A DNA stretch of 64,000 bases from Microbacterium enclense. Lineage in GTDB: Bacteria > Actinomycetota > Actinomycetes > Actinomycetales > Microbacteriaceae. The DNA lies in NCBI RefSeq assembly GCF_001456955.1, contig NZ_KQ758467.1, forward strand, positions 590,228 to 654,227. The letters are read 5' to 3'. Made by a program: the position numbers and the translations under genes. The notes under the pieces were generated by a model, which saw nothing but the letters and a program-made list of their open reading frames with translations, ran no database searches and was not told the DNA's origin. Below, piece after piece: positions 17,136-27,960 of this stretch (the stretch's first letter is position 1; every line of letters starts with the position of its first letter).

Positions 17136-19534
17136 CCCGCTCCGATGTCGCTGTGACCGGCGTCGGGTTACTGGCGGCGGTCGGTCTCGACGCGCGAGAC
17201 AGCTGGAACGCCATCAGACGGGGCTCCTCGGGCATCTCCCGGGTGACGTCGGTCGATGCCAGCGGGTTCATCTCGCAACTCGCGGGGGAACTGCCGGGCG
17301 GAGCCGACTGGAAGGGTGCGGCGCCCCGTCGAGAGGGGAAGGGGATGGTCGACCGATGCCACGCCATGGCCTTGGATGCCACCACCGAGGCGATGGCAAG
17401 CGCCCGGCTCGGGGCGGAGGAGTACTCACTGGACCGTGTCGGCATCTCATTCGGGACATCGTTGGGCGGCGCGCGCTCCGGCGAATCCTTCCATCGCCAG
17501 TGGCTCGAGCAGGGGTTGCGCCGCGCGGATGCGAGCCTTCTCCGCCAGTACCCCCTGCACTCGGTCGCGGATGACATCGCCGAGCAATTCGGCTTCACCG
17601 GGCCGCGCACCGTGCAGTCGAATGCGTGCGCCGCGGGTGCCGTCGCCATCGCCTACGGCGTGGAACTCATCGAGAGCGGGCATGCCGACGTCGTCATCGC
17701 GGGAGGAGTCGATCCCCTCGCGTACTTCTCCTTCGGTGGGTTCTCGTGCCTGGAGGCGCTGGACCCCCTGCATTGCGCCCCCTACACGCGCAGCAGCGGA
17801 CTCAACCTCGGCGAGGGCGCGGGTGTCGTCGTGCTCGAGAAGCGGGCCGCAGCCCACGCTCGCGGCATCCCCGTTCTCGCTGTCGTCCGTGGGTACGGCC
17901 TCAGCGCGGACGCGCATCACCCCACGGCGCCGGATCCGACCGGACGGGGGGCGTTGCGCGCGATGAAGGCCGCGCTCGACATGGGCGGGCTGGCGCCCGA
18001 CGATGTGGACTACGTGAACGGGCACGGCACCGGAACCCCGGCGAACGACAGCACGGAAACGCGGGCCGTCGCTCAGCTCTGTCCGGCAGCCCCGCCTCCC
18101 CTCAGTTCGACCAAGTCGATGATCGGGCACACGCTCGGTGCGGCCGGAGCGGTGGAAGCCGTCACAACGGTGCTCGCGCTTCGCGACGGCGTGCTCCCGC
18201 CGACGGTCGTTCCGCCGGATGCGATGGATGCGCCGCACGGCCTCGATATCGTCCCCGCCGCCGGGAGAACGGGCACCGTGGAGGTGGCCCTGTCGAACTC
18301 TTTCGCCTTCGGGGGCAACAACGCGTCCCTTCTGCTCACCCGTGACGCCTCCACGGCACAGCGGGAGCGGTCCGATCCGACGGGGCGGGCCGTGCTGATC
18401 ACCGGCGCCGCGGCCATCGCGGCCGACGCGAAGGACTCCGACGACGTGCGGGCTGCTCTTCGGGCCTGGACACCGGCGTACGGCGCGCGACACGTCACGC
18501 TGGACGGATACGGTGACTTTCCTGTCGCCGAGATTCCCGAGAAGCACCTCACCCGCGGCGTGAATCCACAGATGCTGCGCCGAATCGACAACCTCGGACG
18601 CCGTGCCGCCGTGGTCGCTGCGGACCTGCTGCGCGAGCGCAAGCTGAGCCGAGAGGAAGCCTCTCGAACGGGTCTCATCTTCGCCACGGGGACCGGCCCG
18701 CTGTCGACGGTGGAGGCTTTTCAGCGCGAACTCGTCCGAACGGGTTCCGGCAACACGAGACTCTTCCCCAACACCGTCATGAATGCGGCCGGCGGTCACG
18801 TCGCACTGCTCAACCGGCTACAGGGGCCCACAGCGACGATCTGCGCGGGTGGGACCTCCGGCATCACAGCCCTGCACTTCGCGACCCGACTGATTCAGCG
18901 CGGCGCTGCCGACCGAGTCGTCGTGCTGTCGGCTGACGAGGCGCCCGTGGCGATGCTGGCCGCGCACGCTCGCATTCCCGGCTTCCTCTCGCGCGAGCGC
19001 TGTCTGCCGTTCCAGGATTCGGGCAAGGTCTTCGGTGGAGCCGGCGTCGCTCTGCTTCTGGAGGCAGCCGAGGCGGCCCCGCCAGGGAGGACGATGGGAC
19101 GCATCGAGGGATTCGGCATGACCGGCGACACGAGCGGCCCCGGGCGCCTCGACCCCTCGAGCGACGGCTGGTTACGAGCGTTCCAGGAAGCCCTGATCAA
19201 CGCCGAGGTCACCCCGCGCGGCGTGGACCTCGTCGTGTCCGCTGCGTGCGGTCGCGCGGCGATCGACAACATTGAGGCGGCGGCCCTGCGGGACGCGGGT
19301 CTGGGCGCGGCCGTCGTGTCAGCCCCGAAAGAGATCTTCGGCGACGCGGGATCGTCGTCGGCGCTGCTGGGCGTCGTGCAGGCGCTCTGGATGGGCCGAG
19401 AGGCGGATGCCGACACCTTCGGTCGCACAGTGTCGGAGCGCCGGATCCGTCCGACCTTCCGGAGTGCGCTCGTGTCTTCGTACGAAGTGGGGGGCAGCTA
19501 TCAGTCCGTCGTGGTTCGAGCTCACGACGCCTGA
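17132..19534 (+). CDS. fused ketosynthase / chain-length factor (type II PKS)
   Basis: 800 aa with two thiolase-fold halves. The N-terminal half (about 1-405) is an active ketosynthase: Cys166 in SNACAAGA, His298 in NGHGTGTPANDS, Lys328 and His333 in KSMIGHTLGAAGAVEA, GGNNASL near 396. The C-terminal half (about 418-797) keeps the fold (GPTATICAGGTSG; FGGAGVALLLE), but the two catalytic His positions read ACGRAA and KEIFGDAGSS, so it is a chain-length-factor-like, non-condensing partner. In type II systems KS and CLF are normally separate proteins that heterodimerise; here one chain carries both. It should elongate malonyl units on the ACP at 13314. Confidence 0.9.
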   Translation: MTRSDVAVTGVGLLAAVGLDARDSWNAIRRGSSGISRVTSVDASGFISQLAGELPGGADWKGAAPRREGKGMVDRCHAMALDATTEAMASARLGAEEYSLDRVGISFGTSLGGARSGESFHRQWLEQGLRRADASLLRQYPLHSVADDIAEQFGFTGPRTVQSNACAAGAVAIAYGVELIESGHADVVIAGGVDPLAYFSFGGFSCLEALDPLHCAPYTRSSGLNLGEGAGVVVLEKRAAAHARGIPVLAVVRGYGLSADAHHPTAPDPTGRGALRAMKAALDMGGLAPDDVDYVNGHGTGTPANDSTETRAVAQLCPAAPPPLSSTKSMIGHTLGAAGAVEAVTTVLALRDGVLPPTVVPPDAMDAPHGLDIVPAAGRTGTVEVALSNSFAFGGNNASLLLTRDASTAQRERSDPTGRAVLITGAAAIAADAKDSDDVRAALRAWTPAYGARHVTLDGYGDFPVAEIPEKHLTRGVNPQMLRRIDNLGRRAAVVAADLLRERKLSREEASRTGLIFATGTGPLSTVEAFQRELVRTGSGNTRLFPNTVMNAAGGHVALLNRLQGPTATICAGGTSGITALHFATRLIQRGAADRVVVLSADEAPVAMLAAHARIPGFLSRERCLPFQDSGKVFGGAGVALLLEAAEAAPPGRTMGRIEGFGMTGDTSGPGRLDPSSDGWLRAFQEALINAEVTPRGVDLVVSAACGRAAIDNIEAAALRDAGLGAAVVSAPKEIFGDAGSSSALLGVVQALWMGREADADTFGRTVSERRIRPTFRSALVSSYEVGGSYQSVVVRAHDA

Positions 19535-19544
19535 AGGCCTGGCG

Positions 19545-20096
19545 GTGGCGGTGTGGTCCGTGACGATTTCGTCGTCTGCGACCGACACGCTCGGAAGAGC
19601 TCTCGACCCGTCCGCGACGCAGGTCCTGCGGCGCATCGTCGAGGCGACTTCGTGCGCTCGCGGAGGTCACTGCCGGCCATCGGGGACGAGCACCGGACGC
19701 TGGGTGTGTCCCGGGTGCGCCGCTCACTGGAGCACGGCGGCGACTCCCGGGCGGGCCATGGTGAGCCGATCGGACATCCCGTGCGGCATCGACGTCGAGT
19801 GGGCGTCCCGTCATCGACCCGCCGCGTTCCGAGCTGCAGGCAGGTGGTGTGGAACACCGGTTCGGAGTGCGCGCCAGTGGACTCAGGCCGAGGCGATCTG
19901 GAAGGCGGCACGTCCCGCCCCGCGGCTCGGATCGGATCTCATCCCGATACCGACGTCGACCGGCGAGGGGTGGCAGTTGAGCGCCGACTCATCGTGGTGG
20001 GTCTACTCGCCAGCAGTGGACGGCGATTTCGTCTGGACGGTGGCTGTCGCGCGACAGACCCCTCGACGCGCGTCCGGCGGTCGGCCCTCGTGCTGA
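19545..20096 (+). CDS. 4'-phosphopantetheinyl transferase (Sfp type)
   Basis: About 183 aa. The Sfp-family metal/CoA motif GIDVEW and the second motif RQWTQAEAIWKA (W-T-x-x-E-A-x-x-K-A) are intact, and a Cys/His-rich region (RCARGGHCRPSG-like) resembles actinobacterial members. It would attach the phosphopantetheine arm to Ser52 of the pathway ACP. The spacing between the two motifs is short for the family, so a compact form is possible. GTG 19545 is preferred (GAAGG upstream, 10 bases after the KS-CLF stop); GTG 19551 is equally allowed. Confidence 0.8.
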   Translation: MAVWSVTISSSATDTLGRALDPSATQVLRRIVEATSCARGGHCRPSGTSTGRWVCPGCAAHWSTAATPGRAMVSRSDIPCGIDVEWASRHRPAAFRAAGRWCGTPVRSARQWTQAEAIWKAARPAPRLGSDLIPIPTSTGEGWQLSADSSWWVYSPAVDGDFVWTVAVARQTPRRASGGRPSC

Positions 20097-20195
20097 CCCT
20101 CGTGTCGGTCGTGATGACGTGCCGCGCGCGAAGGCATGAAGGCGGCGACCCGAGCGAGGAACCCGCGCCGGCCCGTCGAGCACTGGCCGAGGCCG

Positions 20196-20540
20196 ATGCC
20201 GGCTCCCAAGCGTCACCGCATGGGCGAGACGGCGACAGAAGACGCAGGACTCACGCGCTCCCTCATCATCGGTGTCGTCGTCGGCACGATCGCCGGCCCC
20301 GTCCTCGGCCTGCTCGTGCCCTCGATCGGCGTCGGCTGCGGCATCTCGATCGGGTTGATGGTCGGCATCCTGGGCGCCGTCACCACGTGGTTCGTGGTGC
20401 GTCCAAAGAAGGAGCGTCCGGCACGAGCACCAGGCGCCCGACGAAACGGCCAGCGGTGCGCGGCAGGTCGCCCGCTTCCATGCGGCGATGGGCCTCGGCG
20501 GCATCCGCGAATCCGCGCACCTGACCGACGTGAGCGGTGA
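20196..20540 (+). CDS. small hypothetical membrane protein, 3' end overlapping next gene
   Basis: 114-aa ORF with a clear hydrophobic stretch at residues ~20-62 (LTRSLIIGVVVGTIAGPVLGLLVPSIGVGCGISIGLM...), rich in Gly and probably two membrane helices, followed by RPKKERPAR. The C-terminal ~48 residues are Arg/Pro-rich and lie opposite the end of the convergent oxidoreductase gene (161-base overlap), so the real protein may end near 20430 and the present stop may result from a frameshift. ATG 20196 or ATG 20220. It could be the last gene of the polyketide operon. Confidence 0.5.
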   Translation: MPAPKRHRMGETATEDAGLTRSLIIGVVVGTIAGPVLGLLVPSIGVGCGISIGLMVGILGAVTTWFVVRPKKERPARAPGARRNGQRCAAGRPLPCGDGPRRHPRIRAPDRRER

Positions 20541-21420
20541 GGGGTCGTCCCTCCGCCCAGCGTGCGTTCACCTGGTCCGCGACCTCCCGCAGTTCTGAGG
20601 CGTCGAGCGCGCTGAGAATGAACCCCTCCACCCGCAGTTCGCGCACCTGCAGTGTCCACAGGTCGAGCTCGGCCGAGGTGCGTCCGGCCAGCACGATCGC
20701 CCGTCCGCGCGGGGCGAGGCGTCTGACGGCGGAGGCCGTGTCCGCACGACCCGTGGTGTCGATGAAGACGTGGATGCCACCCGGCCGGCGGTCTGCAATG
20801 GCATCGGCCGCCGACCCCGCCTCGGCGACGACCACCTCGGCGCCCCACTCCTCGAGCGTGGCGACGCAACGGGCATCGCGGACGACCGCGATGACGTCGG
20901 CCCCGGATGCCACGCCCTCCTGCACGAGCGCCGCGCCCACCGCGCCGTTGGCTCCGACCACGACGAGCGTCTCGCCCGGCTGCAGGTGTGCGCGCAGGTG
21001 GAGCGCGGCGACGGCCGTGGTCGCCGGGTGCAGCGACGCGACGAAGGCGACGGGATCGGCGGCATCCGGAACCGCGTACACACGGTCGCGCTCGACGGCG
21101 ACCAGCTCCGCCGTCGCTCCAGGGCGCCCGGCGTAGCCGGCCGAGCTCGTCCAGACGCGGTCGCCTTCGCGCAGTCCGGTCACGCCCGGCCCGATCGCGT
21201 CGACGACCCCGACCAGATCGCGGCCCACCGCGACGGGAAACGTCAGCGGGGTGCTCCAGCGACCGGAGCGCACCAGCGCGTCGACGGCATCCACCGCCAC
21301 CGCCAGCGTGCGCACCCGCACCTGGCCGGGACCGGGCGCGGGATCGGGGAGCTCACCCCACTGGATGACGGACGGATCGCCGGTGCGCGAAAAGAAGGCA
21401 GCGTGCACGGTGGCTCCCAT
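20380..21420 (-). CDS. quinone oxidoreductase-like MDR family enzyme
   Basis: 346-aa medium-chain dehydrogenase/reductase without zinc ligands, like NADPH:quinone reductase (QOR). Seen: the GroES-like N-terminal part with PAPGPGQVRVRTLAVAVDAVD and GRDLVGVVDAIGPGV, then the Rossmann loop VVGANGAVGAALVQ and GGIHVFIDTTGR. It should reduce quinones or enals with NADPH. ATG 21420. The last ~15 residues (after GRFVGRLVLVP) look like an added tail, which fits the overlap with the convergent small ORF. Confidence 0.9.
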   Translation of the reverse strand: MGATVHAAFFSRTGDPSVIQWGELPDPAPGPGQVRVRTLAVAVDAVDALVRSGRWSTPLTFPVAVGRDLVGVVDAIGPGVTGLREGDRVWTSSAGYAGRPGATAELVAVERDRVYAVPDAADPVAFVASLHPATTAVAALHLRAHLQPGETLVVVGANGAVGAALVQEGVASGADVIAVVRDARCVATLEEWGAEVVVAEAGSAADAIADRRPGGIHVFIDTTGRADTASAVRRLAPRGRAIVLAGRTSAELDLWTLQVRELRVEGFILSALDASELREVADQVNARWAEGRPLTAHVGQVRGFADAAEAHRRMEAGDLPRTAGRFVGRLVLVPDAPSLDAPRTTW

Positions 21421-21562
21421 CGTCGGTGGGGGAGAGGCTAGTCCCGGGCGGTCCGCGGCGCACCGTTTTCCAGTGCGCGAGGTGCTTGCATCCCTCCGTT
21501 CGAAGGGGCAAGGGGCGGGGGGTTTCAGCCCCGTCGGGTAGGGTGGACGATTGGCGCAGATC

Positions 21563-21576
21563 TCTTGATATCGAGA
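21563..21576. promoter_or_regulatory. palindromic site upstream of sucC (TCTTGATATCGAGA)
   Basis: A near-perfect 14-base palindrome 46 bases before the sucC start, followed by GACTTT. The same motif in reverse orientation (TCTCGACATCAAGA, also followed by GACTTT) occurs at 49404-49417 before the isocitrate dehydrogenase gene. Consensus TCTTGATRTCGAGA. Two TCA-cycle genes sharing it indicates a common regulator; the protein is not identified. Confidence 0.65.
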
Positions 21577-21622
21577 GACTTTCGCCTCCTCCCACCACCG
21601 ATCGCCCAGCGAAGGATTGTCC

Positions 21623-23706
<2,084 letters not shown>

Positions 23707-23719
23707 CGTTTCGCATCGA

Positions 23720-23751
23720 AAGGGCCCGGATGCCATGGCATCCGGGCCCTT
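23720..23751. terminator. perfect 32-base palindrome after sucCD
   Basis: Self-complementary over its full length, with AAGGGCCCGGATGCC as the left arm and GGCATCCGGGCCCTT as the right, centred on AT. It lies 13 bases after the sucD stop, so it is a likely intrinsic-type terminator. No long T run follows. Confidence 0.8.
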
Positions 23752-23801
23752 CCGCGTTCGTTGGGGACGGCGGGTGGCGCGTGCGGGTCGCGCGCACGCG
23801 C

Positions 23802-24055
23802 CGCGAAACCGCACGCGATCGCCGAGAACGCAGGGGATCCGCGACAAACGCATGCGGCCTGGGCAAACGCGTGCGATTTCGGCGCTTTCTGTTGCGCGCT
23901 GGCCACCGAGCAGCGAGGAAGAAGGGCCTGGATGCCATGGCATCCAGGCCCGTTCTGCGTTCGGTCGCGGGCTGGCGCTGAGATGACCGGTGATTCGCGA
24001 ACTGACGCGCGTTTCGCGGTGATCACGCGTCATCTCGGCGAACGGCGGTCATCTC
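23802..24055. repeat. 85-bp repeat element, second palindrome and nested stem-loop
   Basis: The gap 23707-24077 has no gene. 23802-23886 is an 85-bp element made of related ~20-base blocks (AAACCGCACGCGAT, GAACGCAGGG, AAACGCATGCGG, AAACGCGTGCGA); a second copy lies at 25869-25953. 23924-23951 is a 28-base perfect palindrome (GGGCCTGGATGCC arms). 23980-24055 is a nested stem-loop: outer arms GAGATGACCG/CGGTCATCTC, inner arms TGACGCG/CGCGTCA (24003-24009, 24026-24032). Confidence 0.75.
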
Positions 24056-24077
24056 GGCAGCGGGCGCGCTCGAACTC

Positions 24078-24677
24078 CTACATGCCGTCGGCGACCATCG
24101 CCTCGACGAGGTCGACGTGGCGGTCGGCGTTGAGCTCCGACCACTCGTTGTCGTAGTTCAGGCCGTACGGCCAGAAGTGTCCGCCGCCGCACGAGATGGT
24201 GGCATCCGGACCGTCCCAGCTCTTGATGAGGGCGTTGGCCTGGGGGCCGGTCCAGGTGCCGGAGCCGCACAGGTTGAAGAACCCGCCGCTCTGACCGACG
24301 CCGATCGTGTGCGAGATCTCGTGCAGCGCCGTGCGCTCGGTCATGTACGACCGGTTCTCGCCGAAGCGCAGGTCGCCGTTGATGTTGGCCTCGGCGGTGG
24401 GGACGCCCGGGGCGTAGTACACGTTGATCTGCTTGGTGAGGTCGGACAGGTTGTTGTACCGGCCGACGGCGGCGTTCATCGCCGCGGTGATGCGGCCGTA
24501 GGCGTCCTGCTCGTCGGCCGACGGCGTGCTGTTCTGATGCAGCGTGTAAGTGATCTCTCCCTCGGCGGCGATCGCGGGTGGGGCGGCGAGTGCTCCCGTT
24601 CCGAGGATCCCCGCCACCGCGAGCGCGGCGGCCAGGGAGGTGCGACGACGACGGGGGGACATGTTCGTCTTCTGCAT
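24078..24677 (-). CDS. secreted HExxH protein, putative metallopeptidase
   Basis: 199 aa with a signal peptide: basic MSPRRRRT, hydrophobic SLAAALAVAGILGTGALAA and an AIAAE-type cleavage region near residue 39. The mature part has HEISHTIGVG near residue 118, a zinc-binding HExxH with a following Gly as in metzincin-like peptidases, and Cys pairs (LCGSGTW; ISCGGGHFW). The end (ELNADRHVDLVEAMVADGM) is close to the stop. The third zinc ligand cannot be assigned. A strong GAAGGAGAAG ribosome site precedes ATG 24677. Substrate unknown. Confidence 0.75.
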   Translation of the reverse strand: MQKTNMSPRRRRTSLAAALAVAGILGTGALAAPPAIAAEGEITYTLHQNSTPSADEQDAYGRITAAMNAAVGRYNNLSDLTKQINVYYAPGVPTAEANINGDLRFGENRSYMTERTALHEISHTIGVGQSGGFFNLCGSGTWTGPQANALIKSWDGPDATISCGGGHFWPYGLNYDNEWSELNADRHVDLVEAMVADGM

Positions 24678-25134
24678 GGGTCTTCTCCTTCGAAGCGGCG
24701 GACGCGGTCATCGCGTCCGTGCGACGACGCTAGATCCGGATGGCCGCGTTAGCGCAAACATGAGAGACGTTTCACGCACTTCTCATGAACCGCGAGCATG
24801 TTTGAGGCGGGCGGCCGGATCCATCGCCTGCGCGCCCAGCCGCTCGCCGCTGCGGGATACGGTTGCAGCGGCGAGCGGGGGAGCGGGCGGCGCGGCCCCC
24901 GCCCGATTCTCACTTTCGCGGCGCGCGCAGCGTGGTGTGGTGGGCCCCGTCGCCGCGAGCGGACGCTGGCGACCGTAGTAAGCGGGGCGCTCGGCGAGCG
25001 CTGCCTGCGTCTGGACGGGTGAGCCGGTCCCCTCTTCCACGGCCTGAGGGGGTGAGAACGCCCTGCCTGCAGCGGAACGGGAACCGGTTCGGTTCCTTCA
25101 GCGTCATAGCATCGGCGAGAGTCACATCGGAAGG
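24678..25134. other. gene-free stretch with an operator-like inverted repeat
   Basis: No convincing gene. About 80 bases upstream of the secreted HExxH gene, arms CATGAGA (24759-24765) and TCTCATG (24781-24787) flank a 15-base loop in a locally AT-richer stretch, a possible operator or promoter element. The rest shows no repeat or promoter I can defend. Confidence 0.4.
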
Positions 25135-25599
25135 GTGTTCGCGCGCATGTTCAGAAGCGCCTGGCAGCTGTTGAGCCCGGGACGACGGGCTTTGATCGCC
25201 CTCCCCGCGTGCGCGTGTTCGGTGACCGATTCGGTGTCGACGCTCCTCGGGCAGCCCGCTAGCTACTGGTCTGATCCTGCGACCGGTTACGAAAACAATC
25301 CGATGTTCGCTTGGCTTCTGCACGCGGGGCCGGGGTGGTTCATCTTGGGAGAGCTCGTCTAACGCGCCGTCATCATCGGCGTGGTGACGATGCTGCCAGG
25401 CGTCCTGAGTCTTCTCGTCGCGGTGGCCGTCTCGATCGGGCACACCTACGGAGCGCTGACCTGGATCATCACGGTGGTGCCGATCCTCGGGTTGTATCCC
25501 GTATTCGGCTTGTTCGGGTTGGCGCCGATTGTACAGACGGCGATCTATCTCCGACGGCACCGCCGAGACGCGCACGGAGTCCCCGCGACGCGCACCTAG
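25135..25599 (+). pseudogene. membrane protein ORF interrupted by one in-frame TAA
   Basis: Two ORFs (25135-25362 and 25381-25599) are in the same frame and joined only by TAA at 25360-25362. Read through, they give one ~154-aa protein. It has two or more hydrophobic segments and a conserved-looking GQPASYWSDPATGYENNPMF block, as in small membrane proteins of unknown function with a TD...GQP..YW...E.NP pattern, followed by RAVIIGVVTMLPGVLSLLVAV and LTWIITVVPILGLYPVFGLFGLAPIV. A Tyr codon TAC changed by one base to TAA would explain it. The start (ATG 25135 or ATG 25147) is uncertain. Confidence 0.65.
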
Positions 25600-25681
25600 C
25601 GGCATGCTCGAGCCCGGCCTCGCCCGGATCACGTGCTCTGGTCGTGTTGCCGCCGCGGCGCGTCTGCGCGCCTGTCATCGC

Positions 25682-25746
25682 CGTCGAATGTCCAGAACAC
25701 GCCGTTTATGCGACGCGGCTTTGCGGCGTGTTCTGGTCACTCGACG
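25682..25746. repeat. 23-bp inverted repeat, nested stem-loop
   Basis: Arms 25682-25704 and 25724-25746 match at nearly all positions (inner halves AGAACACGCCG / CGGCGTGTTCT perfect), with a 19-base loop. It sits after the broken membrane ORF and has the same box1-box2-loop-box2'-box1' layout as other intergenic elements of the window. Confidence 0.7.
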
Positions 25747-25802
25747 GCGTTGCAGCGGAGCCGCGGTGGGAGGCGGGACGACATGCTCGCGGAACGGGGA
25801 AG

Positions 25803-25953
25803 GGGCCCGGATGCCATGGCATCCGGGCCCTCCGCTTTCCTGAAAACGTGCGGACGGCACGGGCGGGCCGCGAAACCGCACGCGATTGCCGGGAACGCAC
25901 GCGATTGGCGGCAAACGCTTGCGGTCTCGGCAAACGGGTGCGGCCTCGGCGCT
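25803..25953. repeat. 28-bp palindrome plus second copy of the 85-bp element
   Basis: 25803-25830 is a perfect palindrome with arms GGGCCCGGATGCC/GGCATCCGGGCCC, the same core as the sucD terminator. 25869-25953 is the second copy of the 85-bp element at 23802-23886, again with four AAACxGxxxGCG-type blocks. The palindrome-plus-element order is the same in both places. It lies at the 3' side of the NCS2 permease gene and could terminate it. Confidence 0.75.
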
Positions 25954-25987
25954 CGTCGCGGCCGGCGCCCGCCCGCGTACCGCGCGC

Positions 25988-27439
25988 TCAGCCGAGCAGC
26001 GCCTCCACCGGACCGCGGGCGAAGAAGACGACGAAGCCGATGGCGACGATCCACAGCAGCGGGCTGACGCGGCGCGCGCGGCCGGAGAGGGCCTGGATGA
26101 GCACCCAGCTGACGAAGCCCGCACCGATGCCGTTGGCGATCGAGTAGGTCAGGGGCATGACGGTGACGGTCAGGAACACCGGGATCAGCACCGACAGGTC
26201 GCTGAGGTCGACGTGACGGATCTGCGCCATCATCAGCGCGCCGACGATCACCAGGGCCGCGGCGGCGATCTCGGTGGGGACGACGCTGGTCAGCGGGGTG
26301 AAGAACATCGCCAGAAGGAACAGGCCGCCGGTCACCACGTTCGCGAGGCCCGTGCGGGCGCCCTCGCCGATGCCGGAGCCCGACTCGATGAAGACGGTGT
26401 TCGACGATGCCGAGGTGGCGCCGCCGGCGACGGCGCCGATGCCCTCGATCACCAGCGCGGAGCGCAGGCGCGGGAAGGTGCCGTCGGGGGCGGCGAGGCC
26501 GGCCTCGCGGGAGAGGCCGGTCATGGTGCCCATCGCGTCGAAGAAGTTCGTGAACACGAGCGTGAAGACGAGCATGAGGGCCGCGAGCACGCCGATGCGG
26601 CCGAACGAGCCGACCAGGTCGACCTGTCCGACGAGCGAGAGGTCGGGCAGGCTGACCAGCTGCGCGGGCAGCGTCGGGACGCTGAGTCCCCAGCCTCCCG
26701 CGTTGCCGTCGGCGCGCGAGCCGAGGTGCGCGACGGCCTCGACGATGACCGCGCTGATCGTGCCCGACAGCAGGCCGATGAGCAGGGCGGCCTTGACCTT
26801 GCGCACGAGCAGCACGGCGGTGATGACGAGGGTCAGCACGAACAGGGCGGTCGGGACGGTGGCGATCGACCCACCGACGCCGAGGCCGACCGGCGGAGAG
26901 TTCAGGCCGGTCGAGGTGACCAGGCCGCTGTCGACGAAGCCGATGAAGGCGATGAACAGACCGATGCCGACGGTGATCGCCGTCTTGAGGGCGAGCGGCA
27001 CCGCCTCGAAGATCATGCGGCGAAGGCCGGTGACGGCCAGCAGCACGATGATGAGGCCGTTGATGACGACGAGTCCCATCGCCTCGGGCCACGTGACGCC
27101 GCCGACGATGCCGACCGCGAGGAACGAGTTGATGCCCAGGCCCGCGGCGAACGCGAACGGCATCCGGGTGACGAGACCGAACAGCATCGTCATGACGCCG
27201 GCGGTGAGGGCGGTGACGGCCGCGACCTGCGGGAAGCCCAGGGCGTTGCCGGCGACGTCGGGGGTGCCCGACAGGATGATCGGGTTAAGGATGACGATGT
27301 ACGCCATCGTCACGAACGTGACCACGCCACCGCGGATCTCGGCGCCGACGGTCGAGCCGCGGGCGGTGATCTCGAAGAAGCGGTCGAGTGCGTTCTTCGG
27401 TGCGGGGGCGGCGGTGGTCTCGGGAGCGGAAGCGCTCAT
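25988..27439 (-). CDS. NCS2-family nucleobase permease (AzgA-like)
   Basis: 483-aa membrane transporter with 12-14 hydrophobic segments. The N-terminal [35 protein letters not shown] and the [18 protein letters not shown] motif in the middle mark the AzgA-like (adenine/guanine/hypoxanthine:proton) branch of NCS2. It imports purine bases for salvage. ATG 27439 (MSASAPETT) is preferred to the longer frame, which would run through the divergent promoter region. It is divergent from the F420-type enzyme gene at 27507. Confidence 0.93.
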
Positions 27440-27506
27440 GAAGGCTCCAGAAAAAAGGGGGAGGGGGCTAGACCGGAGGGAAACACGCCGACGTATCGTG
27501 GGAGAC

Positions 27507-27944
27507 ATGTCGCTCTCAGGAGAGTATCTGCCCAGCACCAGCGAGTGGGCCCGTCAGCAGGCCGAGACGTTCGAGGCCTCGGGAGGCCAGGAGTCCGCCG
27601 AGCTGCGGGGCGTACCCATCATCGTCCTCACCACCGTCGGCGCCAAAACGGGCGGCCTGCGCAAGACCGCTCTCATGCGCGTCGAGCACGACGGGAAGTA
27701 CGCGGTCGTGGCATCCATAGGCGGTGCTCCCGAGCACCCCGCGTGGTTCTACAACCTCGTGAAGAACCCGCGCGTCGCCTTGCAGGACGGCGACACGAAG
27801 AAGGAGTACGACGCGCACCAGGCCGAAGGCGCCGAGCGCGACGAATGGTGGGCGCGTGCCGCCGCCGTGTGGCCCGACTACGACGAGTACCAGAAGAAGA
27901 CCGAGCGCCGCATCGAGCTGTTCGTGCTGGAGCCGGTCGACTGA
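27507..27944 (+). CDS. deazaflavin (F420)-dependent nitroreductase family protein
   Basis: 145-aa split beta-barrel protein of the Ddn/FDOR-A family: [31 protein letters not shown] and [24 protein letters not shown] are its hallmarks. Family members use reduced F420 to reduce nitro-imidazoles, quinones or enones and are found only in organisms that make F420. ATG 27507 follows a GGGAGAC site, and the gene is divergent from the permease with a 67-base gap. Cytoplasmic or membrane-associated; substrate unknown. Confidence 0.92.
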
Positions 27945-27960
27945 CCCATCCCCATCTCGC

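Noticed and set aside
17132..19534. Cys571 as a second active site of the fused ketosynthase
   Set aside because: The two His residues needed with it are replaced in this half, so it is read as a chain-length factor.
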